Shown: positions 20,962 to 29,795 of the stretch, piece after piece
Layout of the letters: each line of letters opens with the position of its first letter
Position numbering within the stretch: position 1 is the first letter of the stretch
NCBI GenBank assembly: GCA_030066885.1
Contig: JASJAT010000028.1
Coordinates: forward strand, 1-33,338
DNA: 33,338 nt
Reading direction: 5' to 3'
Source of the DNA: Arenicellales bacterium
GTDB taxonomy: Bacteria; Pseudomonadota; Gammaproteobacteria; Arenicellales; JAANXG01
Notes under the pieces: model-generated
What the model was told of the DNA's origin: nothing
Seen by the model: only the letters and a program-made list of their open reading frames with translations
Databases searched by the model: none
Program-made: the position numbers and the translations under genes

Positions 20962-21849
20962 CTATCCTCCTTTGGCTTGGGCCATGACCTCCGCTACGAA
21001 ATCATCCTCCTTTCTCTCCAACCCTTCTCCAACTTCAAAACGAACGAACTCAACAACTTGTGCGTCTTCAGAAGCCAGCAGTTTTTGTACGCTTTGATCC
21101 GGATCCTTTACATAAGGCTGCCCTAATAGAGTCACTTCGTTTAGATACTTCTGCAACCGTCCCTCAACGATCTTGTCTACTATGTTCTGAGGTTTACCAC
21201 TATCTGCCGCTTGCGCGGTATATATCTCTCTTTCCTTAGACAATACACCCTCAGGCACATCGTCACGAGATATGCACAATGGTCTGCTGGCTGCAACATG
21301 CATGGCGATGTCTCGGCCCAAATCGGAACGACCACCTTGGGTGTGCACAAGAACACCGATACGTGTTCCATGCAGGTACACACTGATTCGACCTTCGGGC
21401 CCGGCGTCGAGTCTTGCGAACCGCCGCACACTCAAATTCTCACCCACTTTACTAAACAGTTCTACGCGGGCTTCGTCAACGGTTTGCTGCGAGTCAGAGA
21501 ACTTCAGTTTAGCGAGCGCATCAACACTTTCCGGGTTTTGGGCCAATACGATTTCCGCCACTTTCTGGCCAAATGCCCTAAAATTTTCATCCTTGGCGAC
21601 GAAATCCGTCTCACAGTTGATTTCTACTAAGACACCCGAAGTCCCGTCCGCAGTCACGATGCCACTGATAGCACCCTCGGCAGCAATGCGACCCGACTTC
21701 TGATCAGCCTTAGCTGCGCCTTTTTTACGAAGTTCTTCGATGGCCGCGTCCATATCTCCACCACTTTCAGCAAGCGCCTTCTTGCACTCCATCATGCCGG
21801 CTCCTGTACGCTCGCGTAGCGCTTTGACCATGGCAGCTGTGATTGTCAT
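20962..21849 (-). CDS. tsf: Elongation factor Ts
   Basis: EF-Ts is the nucleotide exchange factor that regenerates EF-Tu-GTP. The 295-residue protein (E. coli 283) has the N-terminal UBA-like domain with VKALRERTGAGMMECKKAL, the core domain with TDFVAKDENFRAFGQKVAE (the TDFVA segment contacts EF-Tu) and ISVYLHGTRIGVLVHTQGG, and the late motif LLGQPYVKDPDQSVQKLL. The start is ATG with AAGGAG at a good distance. The tsf end encodes the Shine-Dalgarno of pyrH. It lies 10 bp downstream of rpsB, the universal order. Confidence 0.97.
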   Translation of the reverse strand: MTITAAMVKALRERTGAGMMECKKALAESGGDMDAAIEELRKKGAAKADQKSGRIAAEGAISGIVTADGTSGVLVEINCETDFVAKDENFRAFGQKVAEIVLAQNPESVDALAKLKFSDSQQTVDEARVELFSKVGENLSVRRFARLDAGPEGRISVYLHGTRIGVLVHTQGGRSDLGRDIAMHVAASRPLCISRDDVPEGVLSKEREIYTAQAADSGKPQNIVDKIVEGRLQKYLNEVTLLGQPYVKDPDQSVQKLLASEDAQVVEFVRFEVGEGLERKEDDFVAEVMAQAKGG

Positions 21850-21859
21850 GTTGTTCTCC

Positions 21860-23071
21860 TTAGTTACTTGCCGCTTTGACTAGTGACTTGGCTTGATCGA
21901 TCCAATCTTCGCGTTCAATGCGGTTTCTCAGGCCTTCTTCCAGCTGTGCTAAATCTGCATCGGTGAGTGACGCGAGCTGTCCCACGCTGGCATATCCCGC
22001 CTCTTCGAGCTTTCCGGCAATCACCTTTCCGATCCCATTGATTTCGGTCAAGGGCAGATCAGATGGTTCCGCAGTTGTTGCCTTTCCGACCTTAGATTCA
22101 GCGCCCTTTTCTTGTGGTGCTGATTCTTGCTCTTTTACCTCAGCCTTTTCAGACTTCGTTTGTTTGGCTTCGGGCTCATCTGCTTCAGCCTTCCCAGCTT
22201 TGGGCTTGCTCGTTTTCGCCTTCTCTTCCTTTGGTGTTTTCTGCTTGGCGCCGTCTTCCTTAGAGACTTCTCCTACTGGCGGTGTTTCCGGTGCCTTCTT
22301 CTTGGTCCGTGAAACCTTGGGCTTTACCGCCTGTCCCTCTTCGTCCACCTCGACGTATTCTTCACCCTCTTCAGGGAGTTCGATTTTGAACGATTTACGT
22401 CCCTCGATAACCGCATCCGCGGCACTTTCCACATAAAGTCGAATAGCCCGAATGGCGTCGTCATTGCCTGGAATAACATAGTCAATCCCGTCAGGCTTGC
22501 AGTTGGTATCCACCACGGCGACCACCGGGATACCCAGTTTGTTTGCTTCGGCAACCGCGATGTACTCTTGCTTGACGTCTATAACGTATAGTACGTCCGG
22601 TAATCCCGGCATATCTTTGATACCAGCCAGGCTTCGCTCCAGCTTTGCGTGTTCGCGATTCAATCGCAGCCCTTCTTTTTTGCTTAGCTTTTCTAATCCG
22701 CCTTCTGCGAACTCTGTTTCCAGGTCTTTGAGCCGCTGGATAGAATTCTTCACGGTTTTGAAGTTAGTGAGCATACCGCCCAACCAACGATGGTTCACGT
22801 AGGGGCAACCGCACCGTTCAGCCGCTTCTTTGACCTGTTTACTAGCAGCGCGCTTGGTACCGACGAACAATATGGTGCCTCCATTTGCTGCCATTTGACC
22901 GAGAAAATTCATCGCGTCCTTGAACATCGGCAATGTATGCTCAAGGTTTACGATGTGGATTTTGTTGCGCTCGCCATAGATATAGGGGCGCATTTTAGGG
23001 GACCAGTAACGAGTCTGGTGTCCAAAGTGCACGCCAGCTTCCAGCATCTGGCGCATAGTGATGCTTGACAT
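21860..23071 (-). CDS. rpsB: 30S ribosomal protein S2 with C-terminal helix-hairpin-helix extension
   Basis: S2 binds the 30S subunit near the head-body junction and is needed for docking of S1. Residues 1 to about 227 form a normal S2 ([71 protein letters not shown]). The protein then continues to 403 residues, against about 241 in E. coli. Residues 228-338 are a Lys/Glu/Ala/Pro-rich disordered linker. Residues 339-400 form a compact helix-hairpin-helix domain ([20 protein letters not shown], then [20 protein letters not shown] and [17 protein letters not shown]). The ATG at 23071 was chosen because canonical S2 begins there and CGGAG lies 7 nt upstream; in-frame codons further upstream fall in the leader. 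Confidence 0.95.
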   Translation of the reverse strand: MSSITMRQMLEAGVHFGHQTRYWSPKMRPYIYGERNKIHIVNLEHTLPMFKDAMNFLGQMAANGGTILFVGTKRAASKQVKEAAERCGCPYVNHRWLGGMLTNFKTVKNSIQRLKDLETEFAEGGLEKLSKKEGLRLNREHAKLERSLAGIKDMPGLPDVLYVIDVKQEYIAVAEANKLGIPVVAVVDTNCKPDGIDYVIPGNDDAIRAIRLYVESAADAVIEGRKSFKIELPEEGEEYVEVDEEGQAVKPKVSRTKKKAPETPPVGEVSKEDGAKQKTPKEEKAKTSKPKAGKAEADEPEAKQTKSEKAEVKEQESAPQEKGAESKVGKATTAEPSDLPLTEINGIGKVIAGKLEEAGYASVGQLASLTDADLAQLEEGLRNRIEREDWIDQAKSLVKAASN

Positions 23072-23116
23072 ATTCTGTCTCCGTTTCGGGTTTGACCTAG
23101 CTGCGTGTTCTCTGGC

Positions 23117-23141
23117 GTCAACCCCGCGGGGCAACCCTGAC
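23117..23141 (-). promoter_or_regulatory. Possible rpsB leader hairpin
   Basis: Within the roughly 110-nt leader between the proposed rpsB promoter and the ATG, GTCA (23117-23120) pairs with TGAC (23138-23141), and CCCC/GGGG (23122-23131) forms an inner GC stem. In gammaproteobacteria S2 represses its own mRNA through a structured leader, so this could be the operator, but the fold has not been compared with a covariance model. Confidence 0.25.
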
Positions 23142-23183
23142 AACCGGTTTGTCGAAACACCAGCCGAATTTTTAAGCGGGCGC

Positions 23184-23213
23184 TTTATATCATACCTATC
23201 GGTAACGGAGCAA
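23184..23213 (-). promoter_or_regulatory. Probable rpsB-tsf promoter
   Basis: On the minus strand TTGCTC (23208-23213) lies 17-18 bp upstream of a strong AT-rich -10 region TATGATATAAA (TATAAA at 23184-23189). It is the best sigma-70-like match upstream of rpsB and gives a leader of about 105 nt, similar to that of other gammaproteobacterial rpsB genes. The call is based only on sequence. Confidence 0.45.
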
Positions 23214-23250
23214 ACTGGTCCATGGGGCCAGGTTAGATTGATTAATAAAA

Positions 23251-23314
23251 GACACTCGCCAAGACGCCGGGCTCGCCCAGGTCGAATTATCGCGGTGAGG
23301 GCGCGGTTCCTAAC
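23251..23314. repeat. REP-like element 2 with shared 33-bp neighbour
   Basis: 23251-23283 matches 12103-12135 at 25 of 33 positions (core ACTCGCCAAGACGCC). It is followed directly by ATTATCGCGGTGAGGGCGCG and GTTCCTAAC (23286-23314), a diverged copy of the REP-like element at 12383. In the lpxA-lpxB gap the same two modules occur in the same order but about 250 bp apart. It lies in the divergent rpsB/map region, upstream of both promoters. Confidence 0.4.
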
Positions 23315-23318
23315 GCCG

Positions 23319-23346
23319 TTGCGGGAGAGCAAGGTGATTGTATTAT
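23319..23346 (+). promoter_or_regulatory. Possible map-glnD promoter
   Basis: TTGCGG (23319-23324), a 16-bp spacer and TATTAT (23341-23346) make a reasonable sigma-70 promoter reading towards map, with a leader of about 70 nt. It begins just after the REP-like element. This is a sequence match only. Confidence 0.35.
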
Positions 23347-23421
23347 GGTCCCAGAGCCTGCCCTGCGCATAAAGCCTAAATCGTGTAGCATGTTACGTTT
23401 TTTAAATCGATCAAGGACTTA

Positions 23422-24189
23422 ATGGCCATCACCATCAAAACACCAGAAGAAATAGAGCGGATGCGTGTAGCCGGCAAACTGGCCGCTAAAGTGCTCGCCA
23501 TGATTGACCCTTATGTAGAAGCGGGCATCACCACTGGCGAGTTAGATCAGATTTGTCATAAATATATCGTCAATGAACTTGATTCCATCCCTGCCCCATT
23601 GAATTACCGGGGTTTTCCAAAATCTATATGTACCTCTGTAAACCACGTAATCTGCCACGGGATCCCCGGCGAAAAAAAACTGAAAAAAGGTGACATCATC
23701 AACATCGACGTCACTGTTATTAAAGACGAGTTTCACGGCGACACCAGTAAAATGTTCTTCGTCGGTGAACCGTCAGTACTGGCCAGACGGATAACAGAGG
23801 TGTGTAAAGAATGCTTATTGAAGGCGATAGACATCGTTCACCCGGGTACACGCTTGGGTGATATTGGTCACGTTATCCAAACCCATGCGGAAAGCCACAA
23901 TTTTTCAGTCGTCAGGGAGTACTGTGGTCATGGCATCGGGCGACAGTTTCATGAAGATCCTCAAGTGTTGCACTACGGGCAACCCAACACTGGTATAGAA
24001 CTGGTGCCAGGCATGACATTTACAATCGAACCAATGATTAATGCAGGTCGCAAAGACACCCGACTGCTATCGGACAATTGGACGGTGGTAACGCGTGATC
24101 ATAGCCTGTCGGCACAATGGGAACACACTATTCTGGTAACGGAGAATGGCCATGAAATCCTTACTGTGCTACCCGAAGACGAGGTTTAA
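23422..24189 (+). CDS. map: Type I methionine aminopeptidase
   Basis: MetAP removes the initiator methionine from nascent proteins whose second residue is small. The 255-residue protein is a type Ia enzyme without an N-terminal extension. The metal ligands are in place: Asp96 in DIINIDVTV, Asp107 in FHGDTSKMF, the His in CGHGIGRQFHEDP, Glu in MTFTIEPMIN and the late Glu in SAQWEHTILVTENG. The substrate-side His79 is in NHVICHG. The ATG is preceded by CAAGGACTT. It is divergent from rpsB, the usual gammaproteobacterial arrangement, and leads into glnD after 5 bp. Confidence 0.97.
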   Translation: MAITIKTPEEIERMRVAGKLAAKVLAMIDPYVEAGITTGELDQICHKYIVNELDSIPAPLNYRGFPKSICTSVNHVICHGIPGEKKLKKGDIINIDVTVIKDEFHGDTSKMFFVGEPSVLARRITEVCKECLLKAIDIVHPGTRLGDIGHVIQTHAESHNFSVVREYCGHGIGRQFHEDPQVLHYGQPNTGIELVPGMTFTIEPMINAGRKDTRLLSDNWTVVTRDHSLSAQWEHTILVTENGHEILTVLPEDEV

Positions 24190-24194
24190 GCACC

Positions 24195-26867
24195 TTGTAT
24201 CTGTCTCGAAGTAAGCTCATAAACCACAGTGGTTTCTCCGCCCGTTTAAGCGAAACGAAAAACCCGGTCAAGTTATTTCGGGAAACATTGACCAACGCGC
24301 GTAAAGCCCTGCGTGAGTTTCATCGACAGGGAGCGTCTTCACAAGACATCGTGCGTTATCACGCCTGGGTAGTCGATCAGTTGCTGCATTATGCGTGGCA
24401 CCACATCTACGAGCGAGGGGATCCCAAACTAGACATCGCGCTTGTGGCTGTTGGCGGATACGGCAGAGGTGAGCTGCACCCTTACTCAGATATCGATCTG
24501 CTGATACTGCTGTCAAACAACAGATACGAACGCGTCAGGCCGTTCAGTGAAAGGCTATTGAGCTTTTTATGGGACATTGGACTTGAGGTAGGCCACAGCG
24601 TTCGCTCAATCAAAGATTGTGTGCAAGCAGCAAAACAGGACATTACTGTCGTCACCAATCTCATGGAAGCACGCTTATTAGAGGGTAACGACAGTCTGCT
24701 GGAGAAAATGCGTGCCAGTACGGGACCGGACAAAATCTGGAAACCCCAGGATTTCTACAAGGCTAAATTGGCAGAACAGAACGAACGCTATAAGAAATTC
24801 AATGAGACTGCCTACAACTTGGAGCCCAACATCAAGGAAGGGCCCGGTGGTTTGCGAGATATCCAGACCATATGTTGGGTGGTGCAGCGACGATACGGCG
24901 TTAACGATTTAAACGGTTTAGTCGATATCAACTTTCTCAATGAAGAAGAGCTCCGCGCACTGATACGTAACCGAAATTTTCTTTGGAAACTTCGCAATGG
25001 GCTCCACTACGCGGCCAATCGGTGCGAGGACCGCCTGTTATTCGAGCATCAACGAACGCTGGCCCGGGAATTGGGTTACGAAGACCAAGGTGGGCATTTG
25101 GCGGTCGAACAACTGATGAAACGATACTACCGAACGGTCAAGGAGCTAAGGTTACTAAACGAAATATTGCTACAGCACTATGAGGAGGAGAATTTGCCCG
25201 CCAGGGGCAAAGGCGTTAAGAAAATAAATCCTCGTTTCCAGGCTTTCAACGACTACCTTGAAATTACCAGCGATGATGTATTCGACAAAAATCCAAGCGC
25301 CATCCTTGAAGTTTTCCTTTTACTGATACAAAACCCTGAATTGAAAGGGGTTCGTGCCGAGACCATCCGTAAGCTTAGGGCGAATATCCACCGGATTAAC
25401 CAAACGTTCCGTGACGACGAAACCAACCAGAAGCTGTATATGCAGATCATGCGTCAGCCCAGCGGGATAACGCATGCCTTGAGACGGATGAATGCCTATG
25501 GGGTGCTTGGTGCCTATATCCCGACGTTTGGTGGCATAGTTGGTCAAATGCAACATGATCTGTTCCACGTTTACACTGTGGACGCGCACTCTCTATTCGT
25601 TGTTCGCAACCTGCGGCGTTTTTTCGTCGAAGAGTTTAAGGACGAGTTCCCTCGTGCGAGCCGTATCGCGGCAAAACTGGCCAAGCCTGAACGTCTCTAC
25701 ATTGCCGGTTTATTCCATGACATCGCGAAGGGTCGAGGCGACGATCATTCGATATTGGGAGAATCGGATGCATTGGGTTTCTGCCGGCAACACAGGCTGA
25801 GCGACTACGACGCCTATTTTGTGGCCTGGTTAGTCCGCCACCATTTGCTCATGTCCAGTACAGCGCAAAAAGAAGATATTTCGGATCCCAATGTGATTCT
25901 CCGCTTTATCGATAAAGTCGGAGACCAAGAGCACTTAGACAACCTTTACCTCCTCACGGTCGCGGATATTAGAGGGACCAGTCCAACCGTATGGAATGCC
26001 TGGAAAGGTAAATTACTGGAAGAGTTGTATGTGACTGCGACTCACGCGTTGCGATTGGGTAAAGGAGAACCCATCCGCATTGAAGATCGTATAAAGGATG
26101 CCAAAAACGAGGCAAAGAAGTTTATAGATACCAAACTGACCACCATAGAAAACGCGCATGAATATTGGACTTCGTTGAGCAACGACTATTTCCTTCGCTA
26201 CAATGCCAAGGAGCTCGCCTGGCACGTCAATGCGATAGCTGAAACCCGTGCTATTGATCTGCCTTTGGTATCGATCCGCCGCGACCCAGAACTGGACGCT
26301 GGTGTCTTTCTAATCTACGCCGCCGAATCCGATTTGCTCCTATCGACTGTTACCGGAGCCTTTGAAATGCTAGGCCTGAGTATTACTGATGCCAGGATAC
26401 ACAATACGTTGTCCGGTTTTGCTATATACAGTTTTGTCGTACTCGATACCCAAAGTTACAACCGGACTGAACAGGAATTAAAGCGGGAAATACGTCGGCT
26501 TATTCTGAATCCAAAAATTGAGCGCAAACCGAGAATCACCCTGTTGTCGAGGACGATGAAACAGTTTCCAATCGAAACGCGGGTAAGTTTCGATTCTACG
26601 CACAGCAACCACACAGTTATGGAGATTATCGCTCAAGATCAGCCGGGACTGCTACACCGTGTTGCAAGGTGTTTATGGTCCTGTAAAGTTAAACTTGTCA
26701 CCGCCAAAATCGCGACTTTCGGTGAACGTGCAGAAGACGTTTTCTTTATCACCGACAGAGATGGCCGTCCGGTCAACGACCCCATAACCCGCGATTGTCT
26801 TACCGTTCGTATCTACGACGCCCTGGCCGGTGAACCCAGCATGAGGAAAACGGCATCGGTGGTATAG
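24195..26867 (+). CDS. glnD: Bifunctional uridylyltransferase/uridylyl-removing enzyme GlnD
   Basis: GlnD senses glutamine and adds UMP to, or removes it from, PII proteins, thereby controlling glutamine synthetase and the Ntr response. The 890-residue protein (E. coli 890) has all expected domains. The nucleotidyltransferase domain has [20 protein letters not shown] (residues 84-103; Asp99 and Asp101 bind metal). The PII-uridylyltransferase helical region follows, with [19 protein letters not shown]. The HD hydrolase domain has [13 protein letters not shown] near residue 508. Two C-terminal ACT domains lie at about 700-780 and 810-885 (the second begins [18 protein letters not shown]). The TTG start has GAGG about 10 nt upstream, inside the end of map. 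No earlier ATG is available. Confidence 0.96.
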   Translation: MYLSRSKLINHSGFSARLSETKNPVKLFRETLTNARKALREFHRQGASSQDIVRYHAWVVDQLLHYAWHHIYERGDPKLDIALVAVGGYGRGELHPYSDIDLLILLSNNRYERVRPFSERLLSFLWDIGLEVGHSVRSIKDCVQAAKQDITVVTNLMEARLLEGNDSLLEKMRASTGPDKIWKPQDFYKAKLAEQNERYKKFNETAYNLEPNIKEGPGGLRDIQTICWVVQRRYGVNDLNGLVDINFLNEEELRALIRNRNFLWKLRNGLHYAANRCEDRLLFEHQRTLARELGYEDQGGHLAVEQLMKRYYRTVKELRLLNEILLQHYEEENLPARGKGVKKINPRFQAFNDYLEITSDDVFDKNPSAILEVFLLLIQNPELKGVRAETIRKLRANIHRINQTFRDDETNQKLYMQIMRQPSGITHALRRMNAYGVLGAYIPTFGGIVGQMQHDLFHVYTVDAHSLFVVRNLRRFFVEEFKDEFPRASRIAAKLAKPERLYIAGLFHDIAKGRGDDHSILGESDALGFCRQHRLSDYDAYFVAWLVRHHLLMSSTAQKEDISDPNVILRFIDKVGDQEHLDNLYLLTVADIRGTSPTVWNAWKGKLLEELYVTATHALRLGKGEPIRIEDRIKDAKNEAKKFIDTKLTTIENAHEYWTSLSNDYFLRYNAKELAWHVNAIAETRAIDLPLVSIRRDPELDAGVFLIYAAESDLLLSTVTGAFEMLGLSITDARIHNTLSGFAIYSFVVLDTQSYNRTEQELKREIRRLILNPKIERKPRITLLSRTMKQFPIETRVSFDSTHSNHTVMEIIAQDQPGLLHRVARCLWSCKVKLVTAKIATFGERAEDVFFITDRDGRPVNDPITRDCLTVRIYDALAGEPSMRKTASVV

Positions 26868-26890
26868 TTCTGCGATGTCTCAATGTCAAT

Positions 26891-27712
26891 ATGAGTAGCC
26901 TTGAACAAGTAATCGAATCGGCGTTTGAAAACCGATCAAACATCAATCCTTCAAACGTTGATCCTGAAGTAAAAGATGCGATACTCGATGCAATCGAGTT
27001 ACTGGATGCTGGAACGGCCCGAGTTGCGAGCAAAGAAAACGGTCAGTGGATCGTTCATCAGTGGCTTAAAAAGGCGGTCCTGCTGTACTTCCGAATAGAA
27101 AACAACGTGGTTGTTCCAGGATCGTTTACCAACTACTACGACAAAGTACCGCTCAAGTTGTCCAGCTACAACGACAGCAGATTCGCCACTGACGGTTTCC
27201 GTGTAGTGCCCCCTGCTGTGGTCAGAAAGGGATGCTATGTCGGCCCCAATGTGGTGCTCATGCCCAGCTACATCAATATCGGTGCTTATGTCGACGCGGG
27301 CACCATGGTCGACACCTGGGCAACCGTAGGATCCTGTGCACAAATCGGAAAGAACGTACACCTATCCGGGGGTGCTGGTATAGGAGGTGTGCTCGAGCCC
27401 ATCCAAGCCGGGCCGACCATTATCGAAGACAATTGCTTTATCGGGGCGAGGAGCGAGGTTGTCGAGGGAGTTGTTGTGGAAGAAGGGTGCGTGCTTTCCA
27501 TGGGCGTGTTTATCGGGCAAAGCACGAAGATCCTCGATAGACAAACCGGCGAAGTATTGTATGGTCGCGTACCCGCAGGTTCGGTCGTAGTTGCCGGTTC
27601 AATGCCTGCCAAGGATGGCAGTCACAGTCTATACTGCGCAGTAATCGTTAAACGCGTTGACGCAAAAACCCGGGCGAAAGTAGGTATCAACGAACTCCTC
27701 CGTGCGGACTGA
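26891..27712 (+). CDS. dapD: 2,3,4,5-tetrahydropyridine-2,6-dicarboxylate N-succinyltransferase
   Basis: DapD succinylates tetrahydrodipicolinate in the succinylase route to meso-diaminopimelate and lysine. The 273-residue protein (E. coli 274) is a left-handed beta-helix transferase. It carries [85 protein letters not shown] and [20 protein letters not shown], nearly the E. coli sequence. The start is ATG, 23 bp after glnD. The dapC-type aminotransferase that often lies between glnD and dapD in other genomes is not here. It is separated from dapE by a 180-bp gap with hairpins. Confidence 0.97.
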   Translation: MSSLEQVIESAFENRSNINPSNVDPEVKDAILDAIELLDAGTARVASKENGQWIVHQWLKKAVLLYFRIENNVVVPGSFTNYYDKVPLKLSSYNDSRFATDGFRVVPPAVVRKGCYVGPNVVLMPSYINIGAYVDAGTMVDTWATVGSCAQIGKNVHLSGGAGIGGVLEPIQAGPTIIEDNCFIGARSEVVEGVVVEEGCVLSMGVFIGQSTKILDRQTGEVLYGRVPAGSVVVAGSMPAKDGSHSLYCAVIVKRVDAKTRAKVGINELLRAD

Positions 27713-27750
27713 ATGAGATTTACTCATAAACGAACTCAATTTGCCGTTCT

Positions 27751-27778
27751 ATTACAGCGAAGGCGCGCCGCTCCCGAC
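27751..27778. repeat. REP-like element 3
   Basis: ATTACAGCGAAGGCGCGCCG followed by CTCCCGAC is a third diverged member of the REP-like family at 12383 and 23286. Its end overlaps the stem GCCGCT/AGCGGC (27767-27772 with 27779-27784). Confidence 0.4.
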
Positions 27779-27827
27779 AGCGGCCGAGGGTCGAGCCCTA
27801 TGCCGGCCTGCGGGCTGACTGGTTTTT
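27767..27827 (+). terminator. Possible terminator after dapD
   Basis: Consecutive GC hairpins follow dapD: GCCGCT/AGCGGC (perfect 6-bp stem, 6-nt loop), AGGG/CCCT (27787-27799) and, alternatively, AGCCC/GGGCT (27794-27816). A five-T tract follows at 27823-27827, about 6 nt after the last stem. The T-run is short and slightly displaced, so termination may be partial and dapE may be read through. Confidence 0.3.
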
Positions 27828-27892
27828 CGGTATGAGCTGCTACGATGAATTCCGTCGTCCTTGGATGATCGCCGAATAGGCAGTTGGGCCGT

Positions 27893-29023
27893 ATGCAAGA
27901 TATCACCTTAGAACTCACTAAGGAGCTTGTCGCCAGGCCGTCCATCACTCCGAGGGACGAGGGTTGCCAAGAAATCGTTGCCGAAACATTGTCTGGTGTG
28001 GGTTTCGCGGCTGAGTCAATGTGTTTTGGTGACGTCGATAACCTATGGTTGCGACGGAATACTGTCGCGCCTCTACTCGTTTTTGCCGGTCATACTGATG
28101 TTGTACCGACCGGCCCGTTGGATAAATGGCGATTCGATCCGTTTGTTCCCACCGAGCATGACGGCTACTTGTATGGTCGCGGTGCAGCGGATATGAAAGC
28201 ATCTATCGCCGCTTTCGTAACGGCAGTGACCCGGTTTATCGAGGCCTGCCCCGAACACCGAGGCTCAATCGCCTTGTTGCTCACCTCAGACGAAGAAGGG
28301 CCCGCAGTCGACGGGACAAAAAAAGTCGTAGACAAACTGTCTTCCCGCGGGGAAGGCATCGACTACTGTATTGTTGGTGAACCCAGTTCCGAGCTGGAAC
28401 TTGGGGATACGATCAAGATCGGTCGCCGTGGTTCCCTGCTGGGTCGTTTAGTAATACACGGTATCCGCGGGCATGTTGCGTACCCGCATCAAGCCGACAA
28501 CCCGATACATCGTTGCCTACCAATATTAAACCAACTCGCTGGCACGGCTTGGGATGAAGGCAGTGATGAGTTTCCGCCAACGACTTTTCAGGTAACGGAT
28601 ATCACTACCGTAGACAGTGCTGAAAACGTAGTGCCGGGCGAGGTCTGTATCAACTTCAATTTTCGGCATTCGACGGTCTCCACCGCAGACGTGCTTATGG
28701 CCAGAGTCGAGGAAGTGTTGAACGAGCACAACGTTCGGTTTGAACTTGAATGGAAAGTTTCGGGGAGCCCGTTTGTAACTAAAAATGGTCAGTTGATCGA
28801 CATCGTTAGTCGAGCTATCGCCGAGGAAATTGGGATTAATACCGTGCCTTCAACCTCGGGCGGCACTTCGGACGGACGCTTCATCGCCCCAACCGGTGCC
28901 CAGGTTGTGGAACTGGGCCCGGTTAACAAAACCATTCATAAGACCAACGAATGCATCGCGCTTGAGGCGCCAGGCCAACTGTCCAACATCTATTACCGAA
29001 TCCTGGTTGGTTTGCTGACCTGA
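27893..29023 (+). CDS. dapE: Succinyl-diaminopimelate desuccinylase
   Basis: DapE is a dinuclear zinc M20-family hydrolase that removes succinate from N-succinyl-LL-diaminopimelate in lysine and peptidoglycan precursor synthesis. From the ATG at 27893 it has 376 residues (E. coli 375). The zinc ligands are visible: His67 in FAGHTDVVPTG, Asp100 in GRGAADMKAS, Glu134/Glu135 in TSDEEGPA, Glu in IVGEPSS and the late His in VNKTIHKTNEC. The specificity region TSGGTSDGRFIAP is DapE-like. An in-frame TTG at 27884 would add only three residues. The ATG agrees best with family length. It is 2 bp from the following phosphatase gene, so the two are probably co-transcribed. Confidence 0.95.
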   Translation: MQDITLELTKELVARPSITPRDEGCQEIVAETLSGVGFAAESMCFGDVDNLWLRRNTVAPLLVFAGHTDVVPTGPLDKWRFDPFVPTEHDGYLYGRGAADMKASIAAFVTAVTRFIEACPEHRGSIALLLTSDEEGPAVDGTKKVVDKLSSRGEGIDYCIVGEPSSELELGDTIKIGRRGSLLGRLVIHGIRGHVAYPHQADNPIHRCLPILNQLAGTAWDEGSDEFPPTTFQVTDITTVDSAENVVPGEVCINFNFRHSTVSTADVLMARVEEVLNEHNVRFELEWKVSGSPFVTKNGQLIDIVSRAIAEEIGINTVPSTSGGTSDGRFIAPTGAQVVELGPVNKTIHKTNECIALEAPGQLSNIYYRILVGLLT

Positions 29024-29025
29024 TC

Positions 29026-29793
29026 ATGGCAGAACTGGGAACGAGTGAATTGAAGATACAAATGGTGGGTGCCACGGACAAAGGACTGGTTCGTGAACGT
29101 AATGAGGATTGTATAAAACTTATCCCAGAATACGGCATCGCTATTTTGGCTGATGGCATGGGGGGACACTTGGCGGGCGACGTCGCTTCAAGCATGGCGG
29201 TCGAGGTGATAGCGGAAGAGCTATTAAAGGAAATTGAAGTGGGCGTACAAAGTCCCGTGTTTACCCAGGAAAAGCTGGTTCGTTCACTGTCAAAAGCCAA
29301 TAAATCTATTAGATTGGTTGCGAAAAGCAAGCCGGAATGTCACGGTATGGGTGCCACCGTGGCCGTATGTGTGGTTTCGGATCAGGTTTTGGTTTCGCAC
29401 CTGGGTGACTCGCGCGTATATCAATTCGCGGATGGCGAACTGTCATTACTCACCGAAGATCATACACTGGCTCAGGAATACTTAAAGCAAGGGATGTTGA
29501 ATGAAGACGAAGCAAGGACTTGGGCGGGTCGAAACCTCTTGATGAAAGGTTTGGGCATCGAATCAACCGTTGATCCCGACATCAAAATCGGCCCAGTTAA
29601 AAAAAATTATCTATACTTATTGTGTTCGGATGGTTTAACCGATGTGGTCAGTGACGAAAGAATCTCGCAAACCTTGGGCGCAGCAACGGAAAACTTGGAA
29701 GACACCGTAAATCGACTTATCGAACTCGCTATCGACAATGGTGGACCGGACAATATCTCAGTTATTCTGATCAGGGCACTCACTCAAAACTAG
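29026..29793 (+). CDS. PP2C-family (Stp1/PrpC-like) Ser/Thr protein phosphatase
   Basis: The gene encodes a 255-residue single-domain PPM phosphatase, predicted to be cytoplasmic (no signal or membrane segment). All metal-site motifs are present: RNED (Glu27-Asp28), LADGMGGH (Asp43), SHLGDSRVYQF (Asp128 region), CSDGLTDVV (Asp202) and GGPDNIS (Asp242). It should therefore be an active Mn/Mg-dependent phosphoserine/phosphothreonine phosphatase. It starts 2 bp after dapE and ends 2 bp before an FHA-domain gene, so phosphatase and phosphothreonine reader are probably made together. No Hanks-type kinase is present in the window, so its substrate is unknown. PP2C proteins also occur in type VI secretion regulation, but no secretion genes are nearby. 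Confidence 0.92.
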   Translation: MAELGTSELKIQMVGATDKGLVRERNEDCIKLIPEYGIAILADGMGGHLAGDVASSMAVEVIAEELLKEIEVGVQSPVFTQEKLVRSLSKANKSIRLVAKSKPECHGMGATVAVCVVSDQVLVSHLGDSRVYQFADGELSLLTEDHTLAQEYLKQGMLNEDEARTWAGRNLLMKGLGIESTVDPDIKIGPVKKNYLYLLCSDGLTDVVSDERISQTLGAATENLEDTVNRLIELAIDNGGPDNISVILIRALTQN

Positions 29794-29795
29794 CG

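Noticed and set aside
22056-22388. Lys/Glu-rich part of rpsB as a frameshift or assembly artefact
   Set aside because: The frame remains open and ends in a well-formed helix-hairpin-helix domain just before tsf, as expected for a genuine fusion.
21918-22436. 172-codon open frame opposite the rpsB tail
   Set aside because: Its Ser/Ala/Phe-rich composition is the mirror of the Lys/Glu/Ala-rich linker of S2 on the coding strand.
23072-23332. Upstream in-frame extension of rpsB giving a 490-residue protein
   Set aside because: Canonical S2 begins at the ATG at 23071 with a Shine-Dalgarno; the extra 87 codons cover the promoter and leader and have no S2 similarity.
27884-27892. TTG start for dapE
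   Set aside because: It adds only three residues; the ATG gives the family-typical length.
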